From Hetaerina americana (Eukaryota; Arthropoda; Insecta; Odonata; Calopterygidae): a stretch of 64,000 nucleotides of DNA. How positions within the stretch are numbered: the stretch's first letter is position 1; every line of letters starts with the position of its first letter. Below are positions 1 to 12,350 of this stretch, piece by piece. The stretch is taken from the NCBI GenBank assembly GCA_022747635.1, contig JAKTNV010000004.1:89844052-89908051 (forward strand), written 5' to 3'. The translations under genes and the position numbers were made by a program. The notes below the pieces were generated by a model that saw nothing but the letters and a program-made list of their open reading frames with translations, searched no databases and had not been told where the DNA came from.

Positions 1-2105
1 CGCGTGTACGATTTCAAAAAATAAGCAACGTTCAATTTTGTTGTAAGGATTTAAATAAAAGTAACGAAGAAGAGGTAAATGTTGAATGGATTTTCTTTAT
101 ACACGCTGGCCCTATTCAGTTGTGCTCCAGCTACCGTGTACGACCTTTTCTGAGGGCACCCATGCGGGATAGTGGTAGAATCACGCCCGTGACACAACAT
201 GCCCAAAGGCCTTCGATTGGACTCGTGCATGGAGCGCCGCATTTGTGCTCTCAAAGGTTTTAGTCTCGGTGTGAAGCAAACGGCGCTATATGATCTCATT
301 TGTCGGAGAACCGAAAGAATAAGCAAATTGCAAATAATCAGGTGTTGGTGGACGTCGTCATCTTTCACATTACGAGTTGGGGCCACGAAATGCGAGCACT
401 TACTCGAGAATCGTCCGGCGCCAACACGCAATTGCTATTTATTTCCATCGTTCTAAGCCAGTAGAGGCAGCCACAACGCCCCTGCTTCTTCCCCTCCCTG
501 CTCCCTTGCCTATCCACCCCTATTCCGTGGAAATCTCTGCCCATTTCTTTCGAGGGCATATCGTTGTGGAGCGGATGTACCTTCCCCCAAGCCGTCCGCT
601 TTAATACGCTCCACAACCCTTTCGCAGTCATCCCCGCCATCTCCTTGACTGCCTCCATTTTCCTCGGGCGGCTGGCTATATGGACGGCGACTCGCACGGA
701 TGCCAACTTATTTTTCTCTGTGTATCTTCCTCCTTCACCACTCTCCATCGTCTCTCCTTTCTCTTTCCGCCCACCAGTGTCTACTAAGTTAAAAAGATAG
801 CCTTGGACCAACACAATGGCGGAGGGTGTTGGGGCGCCAGCCCTTATTTTTAAATTGGGGAGAATTAGGTTTGTGTTCGTATTTAAAACATCAGATCCTA
901 TTAAGTTCTTCGAGCATTGTTTTTAAGGGAGTTAGTTTTGTTGTGACTTCGAAATTCGTGCTTGAACGAAGCGTGGGGAATACTATCGCACTGAAGCCTG
1001 ATTTATCTTTGTATTTATTTCTGTGAGTCGGGCTGGTAACTCGACCAGTGCATGGGATCCCGACCCCCTTGGAGCGGGGTATTTGGTCCCTGCGGGTGCA
1101 TTGGTGGCGTGCTGGGAGTATGGTGGGTTCCGCTCCACGATTATGGAACCCTCCGACCGACGATCAACTGTTGGCTCTCCTCAATGGTCTTCCATAATGG
1201 GACTGGACCTTCGCTGAGACCGGGTTTCCCTAAGCCCTTCCTTCCGTTCCTCAAAAATTCTAACTCTAGGCCATCACCCACGGAACCCGAAAGGTTCGAT
1301 TGACGTCGGGAGAGGGTGTTATCCCCTTGGATTGCCCCCAAAACCGCATTCACTTCCGTTCCCGGCGTTCCCTACGCCATCTCCCCACTGACTCTCCATT
1401 GCTTCTCGCGTCCAATTTCTTCAATCGCCCACCTTAGAGCTGGCCTTTCTTAAACCTTTTTCGGATGATTTTTGAGAAATTTGTAACCCACTCTAGCCCG
1501 AAATGAAAAAATATTACTCAAGCACCTGTTACTGAACGTTACATTTGTAGTTCAAAAACATGGAAGGCAATGTTGTTCAAGTACCAATGAATGTCGTTGA
1601 TTGAAGTTTGCTTTCAAGATTTTCGTATCAGGTTATTTGAATGTACAAAGAAGGAAGTTTTTGTTCAGGAGAGTTTTTAAAAGGAGTTGTGCGTTTGAGA
1701 GAATTTTAAGAAGACAGGAAAAGTCATTGGAGGAATCTGAATTCTCTGTAAATCAATGGATGTGATTCAGGGAGACTTAAAACCAGAAATTAAGTCTGAA
1801 AGTAATTATTTTGGACTATCTTGGTGTTTAATCACCCCTTGGTACACTTTCTAGCGGTAATTTGTAGGGTATCGAATATAAATGTTAAAAAAATGGATTT
1901 TATTCACTGCAGGCCCCTGTTTATCTGAAGCGAGCCATATTTATTGATCAGCCCTAGTACGAATGAGGTGTGGAGCCTCTTCAAAATTTCTGAAATGACA
2001 ATGCTAAATTAAAGTTCGGAATATCAAGACACCATGGACATCAATTTAAAATGCATTGAATGTTTTCCGTGTTGAATAAATAGAATTGAATATTGTGTAA
2101 ATTCA
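1..2105. other. Gene-free stretch, nothing recognised
   Basis: Frames of 60-150 codons occur on both strands between about 50 and 1350, but none has a recognisable domain. Positions 480-780 are C/T-rich on the plus strand and 1030-1440 are moderately GC-rich. From 1450 to 2105 the sequence is AT-rich with short interrupted frames. I see no tRNA, terminal repeat or transposase signature. Confidence 0.5.
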
Positions 2106-2109
2106 AATT

Positions 2110-3130
2110 CCGAAAAAACGGTGGATCCTCGGAAAAGTCGCCGTAACGTCGAGAGGTAGTCAGTCTGTAATCTCGAACTTCGCTAATAAGGTTGATGCTT
2201 GGCTTGCTTCCTTTGGATGGATAAGGAAAGAATATTACGTATTATTCTCGGCGATGGCCTCGACAAAACTCAACTCTGGCTTGGAAATTACACTTTCTAA
2301 TAACATTCCTCCATTTGGTGTAACTTGTCATGATATGAAACATTTTATAGAAGGCGAGACTGTAGTTAATCTTTAAAGCCACCCCACATATTTTTTTGAT
2401 GTGTTTACTGTATGAAATGTTAGACTTCAGGGCGACATACAAATATTTAACGTATTCTGAGATGCTTAAGGTGATCGTGATGGCTCTTGATTATATTTAA
2501 TTCTAAGGTTGCTGTTAACGTGGAATCTTAGTTCGTTAATATATATCAAGAAGTGTGGGGAACCTATGAAACATCCGTGCGGCACCCCTGAAGTTGCGTC
2601 TGCCTCTTATGCAATTAACCTGTCGACGGTTCCTTTTTGTTTTCGGATAGATAAGAATTCCCTAATCCAGTTTGGTCACTTTCTCCTTAATGCCATAAAC
2701 TGTTAGATCTTGTCTCGATTTCTTTTGAGGATCCTTGTCAATTGCTTTCTTGAAATCTAAAAAGACAGCATTCCCAATGGTGTACCCTTCCCCCGATATC
2801 AGGATATCGTTAGTAAAATAACCACCTGTGTTTCCGATTGACTTCTTTTCCTTAAATCCGTGTTTATGAGAGGAAAATGTATTCCTAATGAAGAGAAAGG
2901 TCATTACTTTTCTAGTAATAAATGAGTAAGATTTTATTGGGTTTAAATACATCGGTCTGTCATTGCCTAGGTCTCCCGTATCGCCGCCTTTGCGGAGAGA
3001 GGAATCACGTGAGGCCACCTTCCAGCCGCGAGATACTCTACATTCTTTTGTAGACTGTGGAAAACTTAAAATTCGATGCGATGGCTTCAGCAAGTTCCTT
3101 CACTAACCCGGCGGGGATTTCTTCCGAGCT
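2110..3130 (-). mobile_element. CR1/Jockey-type LINE reverse transcriptase remnant
   Basis: Conceptual translation of the minus strand follows the order of a non-LTR reverse transcriptase. Near 3125-3060 there is a stretch of the type that precedes the RT core (PAGLVKELAEAIAS), then a KGGDTGDLGNDRP block near 2960-3000 matching the family's 'KKGD...NYRP' block. Next comes AVFLDFKKAID at about 2738-2768, which covers the first catalytic Asp region. A frameshifted SGVPHG block near 2570-2592 corresponds to GVPQGS. Further on, near 2350-2440, KYLYVALKSN resembles the KYLGV block downstream of the catalytic core. The FADD box is not visible. Stops and frameshifts show it is dead. The RT core reads without stops for 143 codons (2662-3093). 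The 5' end seems truncated near 3130, where GC-rich unrelated DNA begins. Assignment to the CR1/Jockey group rather than RTE rests on motif flavour only. Confidence 0.72.
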
Positions 3131-4060
3131 CGTTGCTCAGGCGCGTGCACGTTGCTGTGAGGCAGCTGCACGAGTGGTGACCTCGAGCTATTACCCGTGG
3201 TCACCGTGGCGAGCGCGTGACCCGGCTCTCCTCTCCCGGTAGGATCGAGGCCACTCCCCGCTCTCGCCAGCCCCTTGATTTCCACAGTCCCGACCGCAGC
3301 CCTTTTAATGCCGTCCTCTTCATCCGGCCCTTCAGCCTCCCTTTGAAAAGCCCTCAAACCTCTCTCTCTGAGCCACACCTCTCCGGGTTGCCATCACTGC
3401 ACCCCCCGACCCCTCTTGGAGCGGATACTCTCGCTACATAACGGGGCTACGGTTCCACACCCTCCCCCGCACTTTCCAGGGACCCTCAAACACCACTCCC
3501 TTCACACCCGCCTCCCCTCACTCCTCCCGTTCTATGCCCTCTGCTGGACCCCCGTACCGCCGCACGAGATGTAGGCGATATAGAAGCCGGTCATCTTCTC
3601 CGGTCCACCCCACCCAGACACCATTACCCCCCGACCCTCTCTCCCCTCAACCCTCGCTGTCCTCGTTCCCAAACCACCCGGAGGACCAACACGCCCCCTT
3701 CACTCCCATCCCCCGTCTCACGCCCCCACCCTCACATCCATTTCGTCGACGAGGTATTTCAGGTTCCCGGACGTGTGTGTGTGTGCTCGCGTCTCGAGTG
3801 CCTCCTTCCCTCCGCTTCTTCACTCGTTTGTAGGCTTTGCCAAAAGGGTTTGTATTACCCAATCCCATCTCACCCTATGGTCCTCTCCCCTCGCCACGTC
3901 GTTTTAGTCCCCCTCCCTCCTAACCCCCATCCTTCTGCATCCCATCCCGGCATCCCCCGTCCCGCCCTTAACGGCGGCGATAAATACAAATGAGAGTTGG
4001 CTGGTGATGGCCTCCACGCACCGGGAGCATGACAGATAGAGGGTACCGTTGTTCTCCTGC
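3131..4060. other. GC-rich, pyrimidine-biased patch
   Basis: The plus strand is strongly C/T-rich, especially 3440-3730, with many CpG dinucleotides. Frames are open on both strands (for example 3534-3833 plus and 3647-3868 minus), but they are Pro/Ser/Arg-rich low-complexity translations without a domain. It could be a CpG-rich regulatory segment or simply compositional; the sequence does not decide this. Confidence 0.5.
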
Positions 4061-5000
4061 CGCTGTAATGACATTCGCGATAACGGTCATAATTTTCATT
4101 CACGGCCGTTCGCTGTATGCGATATGAGCCGTCTGCGGCATCTCGATGCTCGTTTTTTTTATGTTATGGGGGGAATGGGACGGTCAACCAATGGAGCGCC
4201 TCTCTCGCCCTCTTGGCATTGCCACGCATCTCAGGCCGCCTCGGGGTTACATTTTATTCGAAGATTTTCAGGTTGCGTTTTCTTGTGAATAAATTGGCGT
4301 TGGAAAGAGGAAAAGATATTTATCAGGAACGTCAATAGTAACCTATCTTCATTGGTATGATAGAACTACTTTTCTGTTTCTCAAATTAAGAATGTGTCGT
4401 GGCTTAAAGATCTTAAAAGAAATTAGAATTATGTATGGTGTTACTGAATTTTGAAGACGAAAGGAAGGTAAGAGTACCTAATGATGACGCTTGAGCGTTG
4501 AAACTGCGTGGATACTTGGTACGTGGATAAAGGACAGTGGGAAGATACATTGTATTCCTCATTTAATTAACATGAATTTACACAAAGTTGAGGCGGGAAC
4601 AATTGAAATGACTATGTGATTTGTTTCAAGTGTCTTTCTCTTATAACTCTGAATAATATGAATGTGGCTGAAAATAGATTTTAAAGAGATGTGGATTTTA
4701 GAGGGAGTCGGAGGGGGGCGGGTGACGGAAGGGGTGCGTGCTGTCGCGGGAGGTGTGAGGGCAACAACAGAGGACCCACGAACGTGCAGTGTGGATCCTC
4801 TGTTGTGCAGGTGACCTAAATTATAAATATTTTCAATTTAAGCTTTTAGGTCTAACGCAGAACCACATTTTCTCTTTCAGGTGATTTAAAATCAATCCGA
4901 TTAATTACATGGAGCTGTGAAATTTTTCATGCATAAAGAAGCCATAATGGACACATTGTCGAAGTATTATCACCGACAATCTCCAAGTTCCCACTGTATC
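4060..5000. other. Mostly AT-rich stretch without genes
   Basis: Apart from the hairpin at 4764-4806 and a G-rich patch at 4690-4760, I see no element, RNA gene or protein-like frame here. Confidence 0.5.
4764..4806. repeat. Imperfect inverted repeat (16-bp stem, 11-nt loop)
   Basis: Arms 4764-4779 and 4791-4806 pair at 15 of 16 positions around an 11-nt loop. The core arm is CAACAGAGGA, opposite TCCTCTGTTG. There is no T-run or tRNA feature beside it. It may be a chance hairpin or the relic of a small foldback. Confidence 0.6.
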
Positions 5001-5900
5001 ATTCAAATCGTGCGCGACGTTTTTCCTTCCGCACCCATTACTCCTGTGTGGGCGTGGGGGTCGAGGGGCGGAGGAACCCTCAGCCGCTCTTCTCCTACTC
5101 ATTCACATAATTCACGGATTCCAGTCCAGGTTGCGTGGTTATCTACGAGTCTATTCCCTTGCGAATATTCAGTTTGAGCGAAGCGTTCATACCTTGTGCC
5201 ACTCCTCCATCAGCGAGCGCTAGGGTTTTCATTTTTCGTCGCGGAACGGATGCGAACATTGTGCGAGGGAAACCCTGAAAAGGATATCATCCGAGCATTC
5301 TCCCGCTCCCATTGTCTCTCCGCCCGTGTCGGTGGCGCGCGTCGGCTCCTCTTCCCTCCGCATCCGTCCCGTCTCTTTTTCGGGCATCGGTTTACGCCCC
5401 TAGTTTGTGAGGGGGGAGAAGAAGACGTCGCCGGGGGGTGCCTCCCCCGCCCAAGGCTTATTGTCAGAGTTTCGAGAGGGGAGGGCGGTGAGAGGGATAG
5501 AACGGGGTGATAATGAAGTTGAGTTTTCAATGGTTTTCCCCGAGGAGGGCTGCGGCGGGGCGCCGGCGCCCCGCCGCAGCCCGACTCGTCTCTCGTCTTA
5601 TGAAATTTTGATGACCGAGAACAGCGTTTGTGTGGCTCTGTGCGGATGTCTCTCTCTATCTCTTTTGCCTCCTGGAAACTAAATTCCGTTCCCTCCACAT
5701 CCCCTCCTCCTCCCATTTATATTGACGCTGATTGGCTCCCGTGTGTGCGTTTGTGTAAGCGTCCGTCACCGTGTTGTATTAAGTTTTCACGGGTAAGCAA
5801 TTCGCTCTCTCGAGAGAGAGAGAGAGGTAATCGACGTGTTTAACAGGTGCTTTCGGGTTTTAAATATGCACGGGGTTTACTGGCCTCTAATGTGGGGAGA
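5000..5900. other. GC-rich patch containing a long GC palindrome
   Basis: CpG-rich DNA with frames open on both strands (the longest is 168 codons, minus, 5210-5716). Both strands translate the palindrome into the same Ala/Pro/Arg-rich run, which is an effect of the symmetry and not evidence of a gene. A short CT/GA microsatellite with dyad symmetry lies at 5804-5827. Confidence 0.5.
5541..5588. repeat. 36-bp perfect GC palindrome extended to 48 bp
   Basis: Arms 5547-5564 and 5565-5582 are exact reverse complements with no spacer. Beyond a 2-bp mismatch on each side, four more base pairs (5541-5544 with 5585-5588) extend it to 48 bp. The arm is GGGCTGCGGCGGGGCGCC. Such a sequence could extrude as a cruciform or bind a dimeric protein; neither role is shown. 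Confidence 0.9.
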
Positions 5901-7025
5901 ATTTTCGGTGTAACGGGATCAGGAAGGTGTCCCTTTCTGTGATCACTCCTTCCTGTGGGGCCTTCTCTTTATTATTTGCTTCCAGATTCCTGTTAGAGCA
6001 ATCCTAGCCACCTTCACCCCGTTGTCCCTCCCTCCTTTGATCTGCATCCGCGAAGATCGCATTCTTGATCGTTTCAAGTTTTGCGACGGTTTGATTTTCG
6101 TCCGCTTGCACGAATTTTCTCAAGAAGTTGCCGCGTGATAATGGCGCCGTTTACTCGGATAGCGAGGCATGGTGTGGAACTGCTTTTCCTTTTACGCGGC
6201 CGGAATAACGCTTAGGTTATATTCTCGTTTCACTCGCGGAACAGCCGCTGGGAGGCGACGTAGATATACGTGGTCGGAATTGATAAGCCTTAACGTAGGG
6301 TGCGCTCGAGATTAACTTGTCGATTTGGAGAGAGTTATGTTGGCGTTAAATTTGCAGATAAACCCCAGGAACATTTCGGCCCCTCAAATGGTTTAATGAT
6401 CGTTTATTCCCCTCTATTGTACTTCTCTTGGCACTCGAGGTCGTGGAAAGGTTATATAAATGAGCTAGCTTTATTCGTGTTAATTTCCTTCTATTCATCA
6501 AATTGTTATTCGCCATTGCAGGATGATCGATACCAATGTGTTTTTTTCCTGTTCGTCGATTGATACCGCCGCCAATATATGTTCACACAGTCCAAATCAC
6601 TCGTTGCCTTTCAGTAAATAGCATCTTCCGCGAAGATTTCGTCGCGGCATTCAATATTACAGATAAGTCTCGGCAGGGGTATGCAATCAATTCTTGTGCA
6701 GCAAAATGTTCCCATATTTCAGCAATCTCCTAGAAATGTGCCTAATTCATGTGTAGAATATCTGAAAAACTTGTCATATGACAGGATGTTATAGTTGGTC
6801 CCATTTTATATTTCACCATAATTTCAATGAACCAATGAAATGGACGAGTAACGTAAAGAAACGATACTCCAATTTTATATACGATAATGTTGTGTTTCAT
6901 GTGGTGATGATTGGTATTTGAATCTAAAGAGCTCCAGGTTGATTTTACAGTTCAAACAGATGCAAAAAATTAAACTATTCATTTAAGTGTTTAGATTAGT
7001 ATTAATAGACGTTCTTGGGGGATAA
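5900..7025. other. Gene-free stretch, nothing recognised
   Basis: A mixed-composition segment becoming AT-rich after 6400. Short frames only, with no transposon motif, inverted repeat or RNA gene that I can support. Confidence 0.5.
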
Positions 7026-7029
7026 AACT

Positions 7030-7305
7030 ATGTTACTTTCTCTCCAAAATACTTAATACACAGCTTTCGCGGAGTTTCAGAAGATGGTTTGACTTTAGTG
7101 ATCGAGGATTGGAACGCGACGGTAGGCGAAGGAAGAGATGGTGATGAGGTGGGGGACTTCAGTTGCGGTACGAGGAATGACAGCGGTGAGAAAGCAATAG
7201 AGTTATGCAGGAGACAGGCGCTATTTATCACCAACACTAGGTGTATACACCAAAATAGAATTAGGTATAAATGGAAATATCCATTCAGGAAGATACCAGG
7301 TAGAT
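7030..7305 (+). mobile_element. RTE-type LINE endonuclease fragment
   Basis: The plus strand reads as the C-terminal half of an exonuclease/endonuclease/phosphatase (EEP, APE-like) domain as found in RTE retrotransposons. It contains IEDWNATVGEGRDG, which corresponds to the GDxNA catalytic motif, followed by GTRNDSGEKAIELCRR and FITNT. In intact APE-like domains the Asp and Asn of this motif contribute to the active site; here the preceding Gly is replaced by Glu. The match fades at about 7305, and no reverse transcriptase follows on this strand. A 3'-end fragment of an RTE element in the opposite orientation begins about 40 bp further on. Confidence 0.7.
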
Positions 7306-7344
7306 TGTACCATATTAAGTTACACTACACTACAATAAATTTTC

Positions 7345-7665
7345 CATCTATCTACCTATATTCTTTCTTTCTGTGCAACTTCCCTGCCCTTTCCTTGCCA
7401 CAACGTTTGCCTAAAGTCCCCCCCCCTCCATCACAGTATTCAGCATTTCATTACAAATTCAAATTCTCAGCATCCATCTTTCTTGCCTTCTCTGGATATC
7501 TCCCAACAAGTCTCCCTTCTCCACTACCATACTCAGTTCTCTTTCGTTTGATTTCATATCCGGCCCTTCCACATTTTCACCCCTCACCACACCCACACCT
7601 CAAAAGCCTCCAATTCACGCTTATCATCTTACTTCAGCAATGAAGTTTCTCTTCCGGACAAAACT
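7345..7665 (-). mobile_element. RTE-type LINE 3' (C-terminal) fragment
   Basis: The reverse complement aligns by eye with the clearer copy at 63080-63600. The shared segment encodes a LEAFE-V/M-WVW block, followed by the 'LGxIxRRQxRWM' region, a conserved TVMEG-like block and an AAGG-rich tail. Stops and a poly-C interruption at about 7419-7427 disrupt it. Such C-terminal regions follow the reverse transcriptase core in RTE-type ORFs and have no known catalytic motif. It faces the endonuclease fragment at 7030-7305 tail to tail, so the two pieces are not one simply truncated insertion. Confidence 0.65.
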
Positions 7666-8330
7666 ATGCTCATTGCCAAAGGTTTCACTAGAGTTTTCTT
7701 AGCCACCTTACTTAACGTCGCTTGCATACATAAATGCTTTGATCTATTTTGGTTGAGGATCTGATAGCATCAAAATATTATTGAATGGGATTTATTATGA
7801 TTCCTCTTCAAAGCACCAAACCTACTGGGTCATCCATACAAGCTTTTAGTATACTTGACACTTCATAAGTCAACAAAATGGCGAATGTTGAGAAATAGAT
7901 TTTACTCGCGGAATTTAATTGGATAAGTTCAAACTGCTACGCCTACAAAAATAATGTGCTATCCTTCTCAGGTTTACCCTTATTTACTCAAGATTTCTAA
8001 TCACCCGTAGTTGAACTAGAATCTTCCCATTTAATATTCAACCAAATTTCGTTAAGATTAATTGTATGTCACTGTAAACTTTCATTGGGAGTCGGCGTCA
8101 TGTAATGCTTACCATTCTTCTACTCTTAATCTGGGTGAGAGATCGAAAGTCATATTGTTATTTTTTTTTTAACATGTTCGCCGATGTAGCTTTATTATAT
8201 ATAGTCCTGCTTTATTACTTTATTAAGGCCTGCTGCGACGATGCGCAAGTATTCGCAATGTGGGCATAGTTAAAAATTTAGTTTAAAATTTGTCTCCTTC
8301 TTTTTCCTTCCCGAATAGTCCGATTTATGA
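7666..8330. other. AT-rich stretch, nothing recognised
   Basis: Contains a T10 run near 8161 but no motif, repeat or protein-like frame that I can support. Confidence 0.5.
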
Positions 8331-9060
8331 ATCCCACGTCCCTTGAAAGCGATCCCATGTGTGTGCCTCGTACAGGCGTCGTCTTTGCTCAGTTTCATTA
8401 TCTGTATCTCTCACAGCGCTTCATCGGGAAGGCGCCCTCACTTCCCCTCCCAAGCCCCCGTTCCACTCCCCCGTCCATTATTGTCCCATTGGCCCATCCA
8501 ACCCACTCACCCCCCGCTTCAAAACATATTCCTACGGCGGAGGGGGAAATTGAGTTCACCTTTCGCTTAAAGCTTTCTTCGCAGCAGCAGCCGAGGCGCC
8601 TTCCCTGAGGAGAGGGAGGCGGGGTGAGTGAGAGAGCCTTTTTTTCACCTGGCGACCTCCTTTTCCTAGGGTTTTTTCGCGACTCTTTCGGCGACGCCGA
8701 GTCCCTCTTCCTCCCCCCTCTCGCGCGAGTTATAAATCGCGTCTCTCTTTCCCCCCCCCCCCTGCGGCCCACCCATTCCGCATTGCCTCGTAACTCGACA
8801 GTATTCTCCGCGCATCACCAGGAACGGGAACTCGGAGCCCGGGGATGTGTTGGCATTCGTATGTATGCGAAAGATCATAAATCAGGAATGAGGCGGGAGT
8901 CGACGCTTCGCTTGCTTGCTACTTGAGTTTTCAGGGCGCCCGTCCTTTCCTCTCCTCCCTGCTCCCTTATGCCTTATCGGAGATTGGCTGGAATTTGTCC
9001 CCGTCGTGGCTCGATGAACGGTGCTGATTCCTCAGCTCCGGGAGCCTCACGCTGCGATGA
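8330..9060. other. GC-rich patch with a C12 tract
   Basis: A CpG-containing, C/T-biased segment with an uninterrupted 12-nt C run at 8751-8762. Frames overlap on several phases and both strands, as expected for a stop-poor GC-rich composition. No conserved domain is recognised. Confidence 0.5.
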
Positions 9061-10455
9061 TTTCTCCCCGAGTGTCGCAAGTAGTTCGTCTCTCATGCGC
9101 TGAGACAATGCATTGCGTGCATGCACGACCAGTTCGCCTTACATGCATCAAATATTGACTGATAATTGGGTACTTACTGCTGTGCATGTATAACCCTGAT
9201 TTTTCAGATGTATTTACATTTTTATGATACATCTCCATAGTGAATACTCTTGATAAAAATCGCCGTTTTAATTTTTATGGCACGACGCGTTCCCGTACGC
9301 TGTAGAATGTTTCTCCACCTGAATGTTACATTTGTGTGTAGTACAGTGTAAAGGAATTCATCAAATAGAATTTTTAAAATTGCGTAATTCATTACTATTT
9401 TTAATATAAATAGCTGTCATGGAGTCGCGGTTGATTGAATTAACTTATATTTTTGGTTGGTATATCATTTCTAGGTAATATTTGATGGACATTATTTGTT
9501 CCTGTTGTAGAAACACCCCTTGCCCCGCTACATAACACTGTCTTAAAATATGCAGATTCAGATTTAGCAGCGGGAAAAATGTCTCCGGTCGATTTACGGA
9601 TTTTCATGGCATTTTGTAGTTTCATTGCATTCCAATATGTATTTCTGAACCCTATTATCTGCTGAAGGTGCAAGACAGTTGAAGAGGTTAGAATTCCAGA
9701 GAGGGATGTCGGCGATTTGAGCGAAGTCGACTGAAATATAATGATAGAGATTCATTAATTCGCTTCACATGCATTTCGAGTCATTCACTTTACGTCAAAG
9801 AGAAATTTTACTCTTCAAAGAAATATTTATGAAAATATATTTGCATCAGGAACATTGGAAAAATCGGTGGTAAAAATGGCAGTGCTTGAACGAAGGTAAA
9901 TGGTAAAACATTGCGCTGCGTAATTCGTTTGACGCCAACAGTCGGTACGCAAATAAAATATTTCAGATCAAATAAAAACTTATGAAAATTAAGGAAAATT
10001 TCTTCATTCTTTTGCTCCCGAAAAGGCTGCCTCCGGGCGCCAAAACGTTCGCAGATCCCAGCAAAACACCTTTTAGGTACCATCATTATTTGTCGTCCGT
10101 ACGATCAGTGTTTGCTGCTGTAATGACCGCATTTTCGCCTGTGTGTGTTTACTAGCGCACAATTAGAGTCATATGGTATTGTTTATTCGTTTATTCTGAT
10201 TGAATATGCTTTTAGTGGGCTAATATTATGATTATTGTCCCTTCTTCCTTACGGCGCAGCTTCAAAATCGGACTTGGAATCATTTGTTTATCAGGTGATT
10301 TCATTAGGTTCCAAGCTTACCAGGACAGCATTTATTTAATCAAAAAAGTACATATAATGCAACATAATGCAATGAACGTTATATTTCATAACTGTAGCGG
10401 TATCCATTTTTGGATGGGACAGAATAAAGATAGAAAAAGTGTGTTCCACTTGGAA
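9060..10455. other. AT-rich stretch, nothing recognised
   Basis: Only short frames and no element signature. The junction with the next GC-rich patch near 10460 is abrupt. Confidence 0.45.
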
Positions 10456-10780
10456 TATTGGAAATATCATCTTCCCGCGCCATCCCCTTCCCCCCCCCCT
10501 TTCCTTCCCCGGCCTGTACGGTGCGAATTTTCCGTTTCATTGGCCGCGAAGGGGTAGCCGCCCCTTGTTCGCTCGCCTCCACCCTTGGGATTGGGAGTGT
10601 GGTAAGCGTGTGATTGCTGATTTTGCCCCGGGAGGGTGCTTCTCTTTATCGCGGGCGCGGCGGGGGGTGTTGGCGAGGCGGCCTCTCCGGCTGTACCGAG
10701 GTGGGCGCGGTTCCCTGCCGTGCTGGTGCTTGCGAGGAATCGCGAGGTCGCCCTGCCTCTCCCTATCCAGCAAGTTAATC
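10455..10780. other. Short GC-rich patch
   Basis: Starts with a C-rich run (about 10490-10498) and contains numerous CpG dinucleotides. Frames are open on both strands (126 codons plus, 78 codons minus) but give only Arg/Pro/Gly-rich products with no domain. Confidence 0.45.
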
Positions 10781-11760
10781 TATGGAAATAAATGGGACTC
10801 AGCGAAATTGGATGCTTAAATAATAGAGGTGAAGAGAAAAAAATGAAGATATTTTAGAGCTGTGCGAGGTGAGATGGAAGGGTAGCGGTAATTAATAGCG
10901 TGATAGTTATTGGGTATTACACATCGCAAGCCAGCAAGCATAGACATAGAAAGAGAAATGGCGTAGACATAGTCATACGTCTACAGCAATATTTATATTT
11001 CAATAAAAAGGTACGTTACTGGGAAAGCATTTATGTAATTTTCGTCTTCATGTCTATCAAGTGCTTTTAACATTCGTAAGTTCACCCATTGGCTGGTACT
11101 TCTTTGTAAGATTGCGTTAATTCAAGACGGAATACTCATATCACGACTGTCTGGTCTCGTTAGGGTTACCCGAATGTAGATTCACTTGATGTTAAAGTCC
11201 TTAGCTATTGAGGAATTTGAAACTGGCTAATCAAATTTCCCTGAGGGATTTCAATTCCTTGGCCTCGATTTTTTTTCTATTTGAAACTCAACTCTTCTTT
11301 TTTGAGATTTTTGTTAGCCTTCTAACTTAAAATGTTCACGGAGCGATAAATGAATTGGAAGCACAAGAGGAAGATGCTTGAGGAAATATTTCGTCTTTTT
11401 AGAGTGTCATCTGCGAAGTTCTCCCAACTTTCGCGGCCTCTTGTTAAGATGTACATATATATAGACATATTTGCATATTAACGCAAGACTCAAAATTCCA
11501 ACGACTACTGTTAAAAATGCTATCCACCTTTTTTTGGCCAGTAAAAACTCCTCCAATTTAAATATGCGTGTTTCATCTTAATTTTGTTGTTTTTTGCCTC
11601 ATTTAATTTTGATTGCTCGTTTTTTCCATTGATTATCATTAAGTTGATTTTTTTAGCGTCTAAGTTCGCTTTCCTATCTCATCCCAATCGATATGATTCC
11701 TCTTACTCTTCCCTGAAAACTTAGGGTTAAAAATGATACACCCGAGCATGTATGGCATTC
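10780..11760. other. AT-rich stretch, nothing recognised
   Basis: No protein-like frame, RNA gene or repeat pair was found. T-rich between 11500 and 11660. Confidence 0.45.
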
Positions 11761-12350
11761 GCGGCCTTGACCATGTAGCCAGTTAATGTCCTGTGGATTA
11801 ACCGCCGCAACGCGCGCCTCTGCGCCTCCTTGTACTAAAACCTTTTGCGTGGCATTGACACACTTGTCGCAAAGCCCCTTCCGAAACCGTTCCTTCTCAT
11901 TCCTTCCCGATAGCTCTCTCCATCTTGGTTTATCCCCTTCACCTCCTGCACCCGTCCCAAATCCCACCGGAGCCTTCTCTTCCTCGAATTTTGACCTCGA
12001 TGCTGCGCGCCCCCACCCTCCCTTTCCTTTTTTATCTTTTTATCCGCGTCCTCCTTCATCCCAACGCCTCCCGCTCTCCATCCTAAGCCCTCCTGCAATC
12101 CCTTCCCTCTCTCTCTCTAACTCCCCGCACTCCACACTCTTACCTAACTGTGGCCTTAAGGGTAGTCTTTTTGTTTTCGACCCGCTGCGCCGTGAGACTG
12201 GGGGCCGCCCACAATGCACTCAGCAGAGTATTGGAGAGAGGAAGGACTCTCGTCCTCTCCCCTTCCCCTCGCTCCTCTTTTCTCCCTCCCTTCTTCTTTT
12301 CTTCTCTCTTTTCTCTCCGTCTCCTCACAAGGGAAGCGCGTTGAAAGAAA
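11760..12350. other. C/T-rich patch with long low-complexity frame
   Basis: The plus strand carries a 191-codon frame (11786-12361) that is Ser/Pro/Leu/Phe-rich because the DNA is a pyrimidine tract. The minus strand is likewise open as Arg/Glu/Lys-rich frames. Mirror-image openness without a domain argues against a gene. Confidence 0.5.

Noticed and set aside
5210..5716. 168-codon minus frame with an Ala/Pro/Arg-rich repeat
   Set aside because: The repeat is the palindrome read through; the same peptide appears on the other strand.
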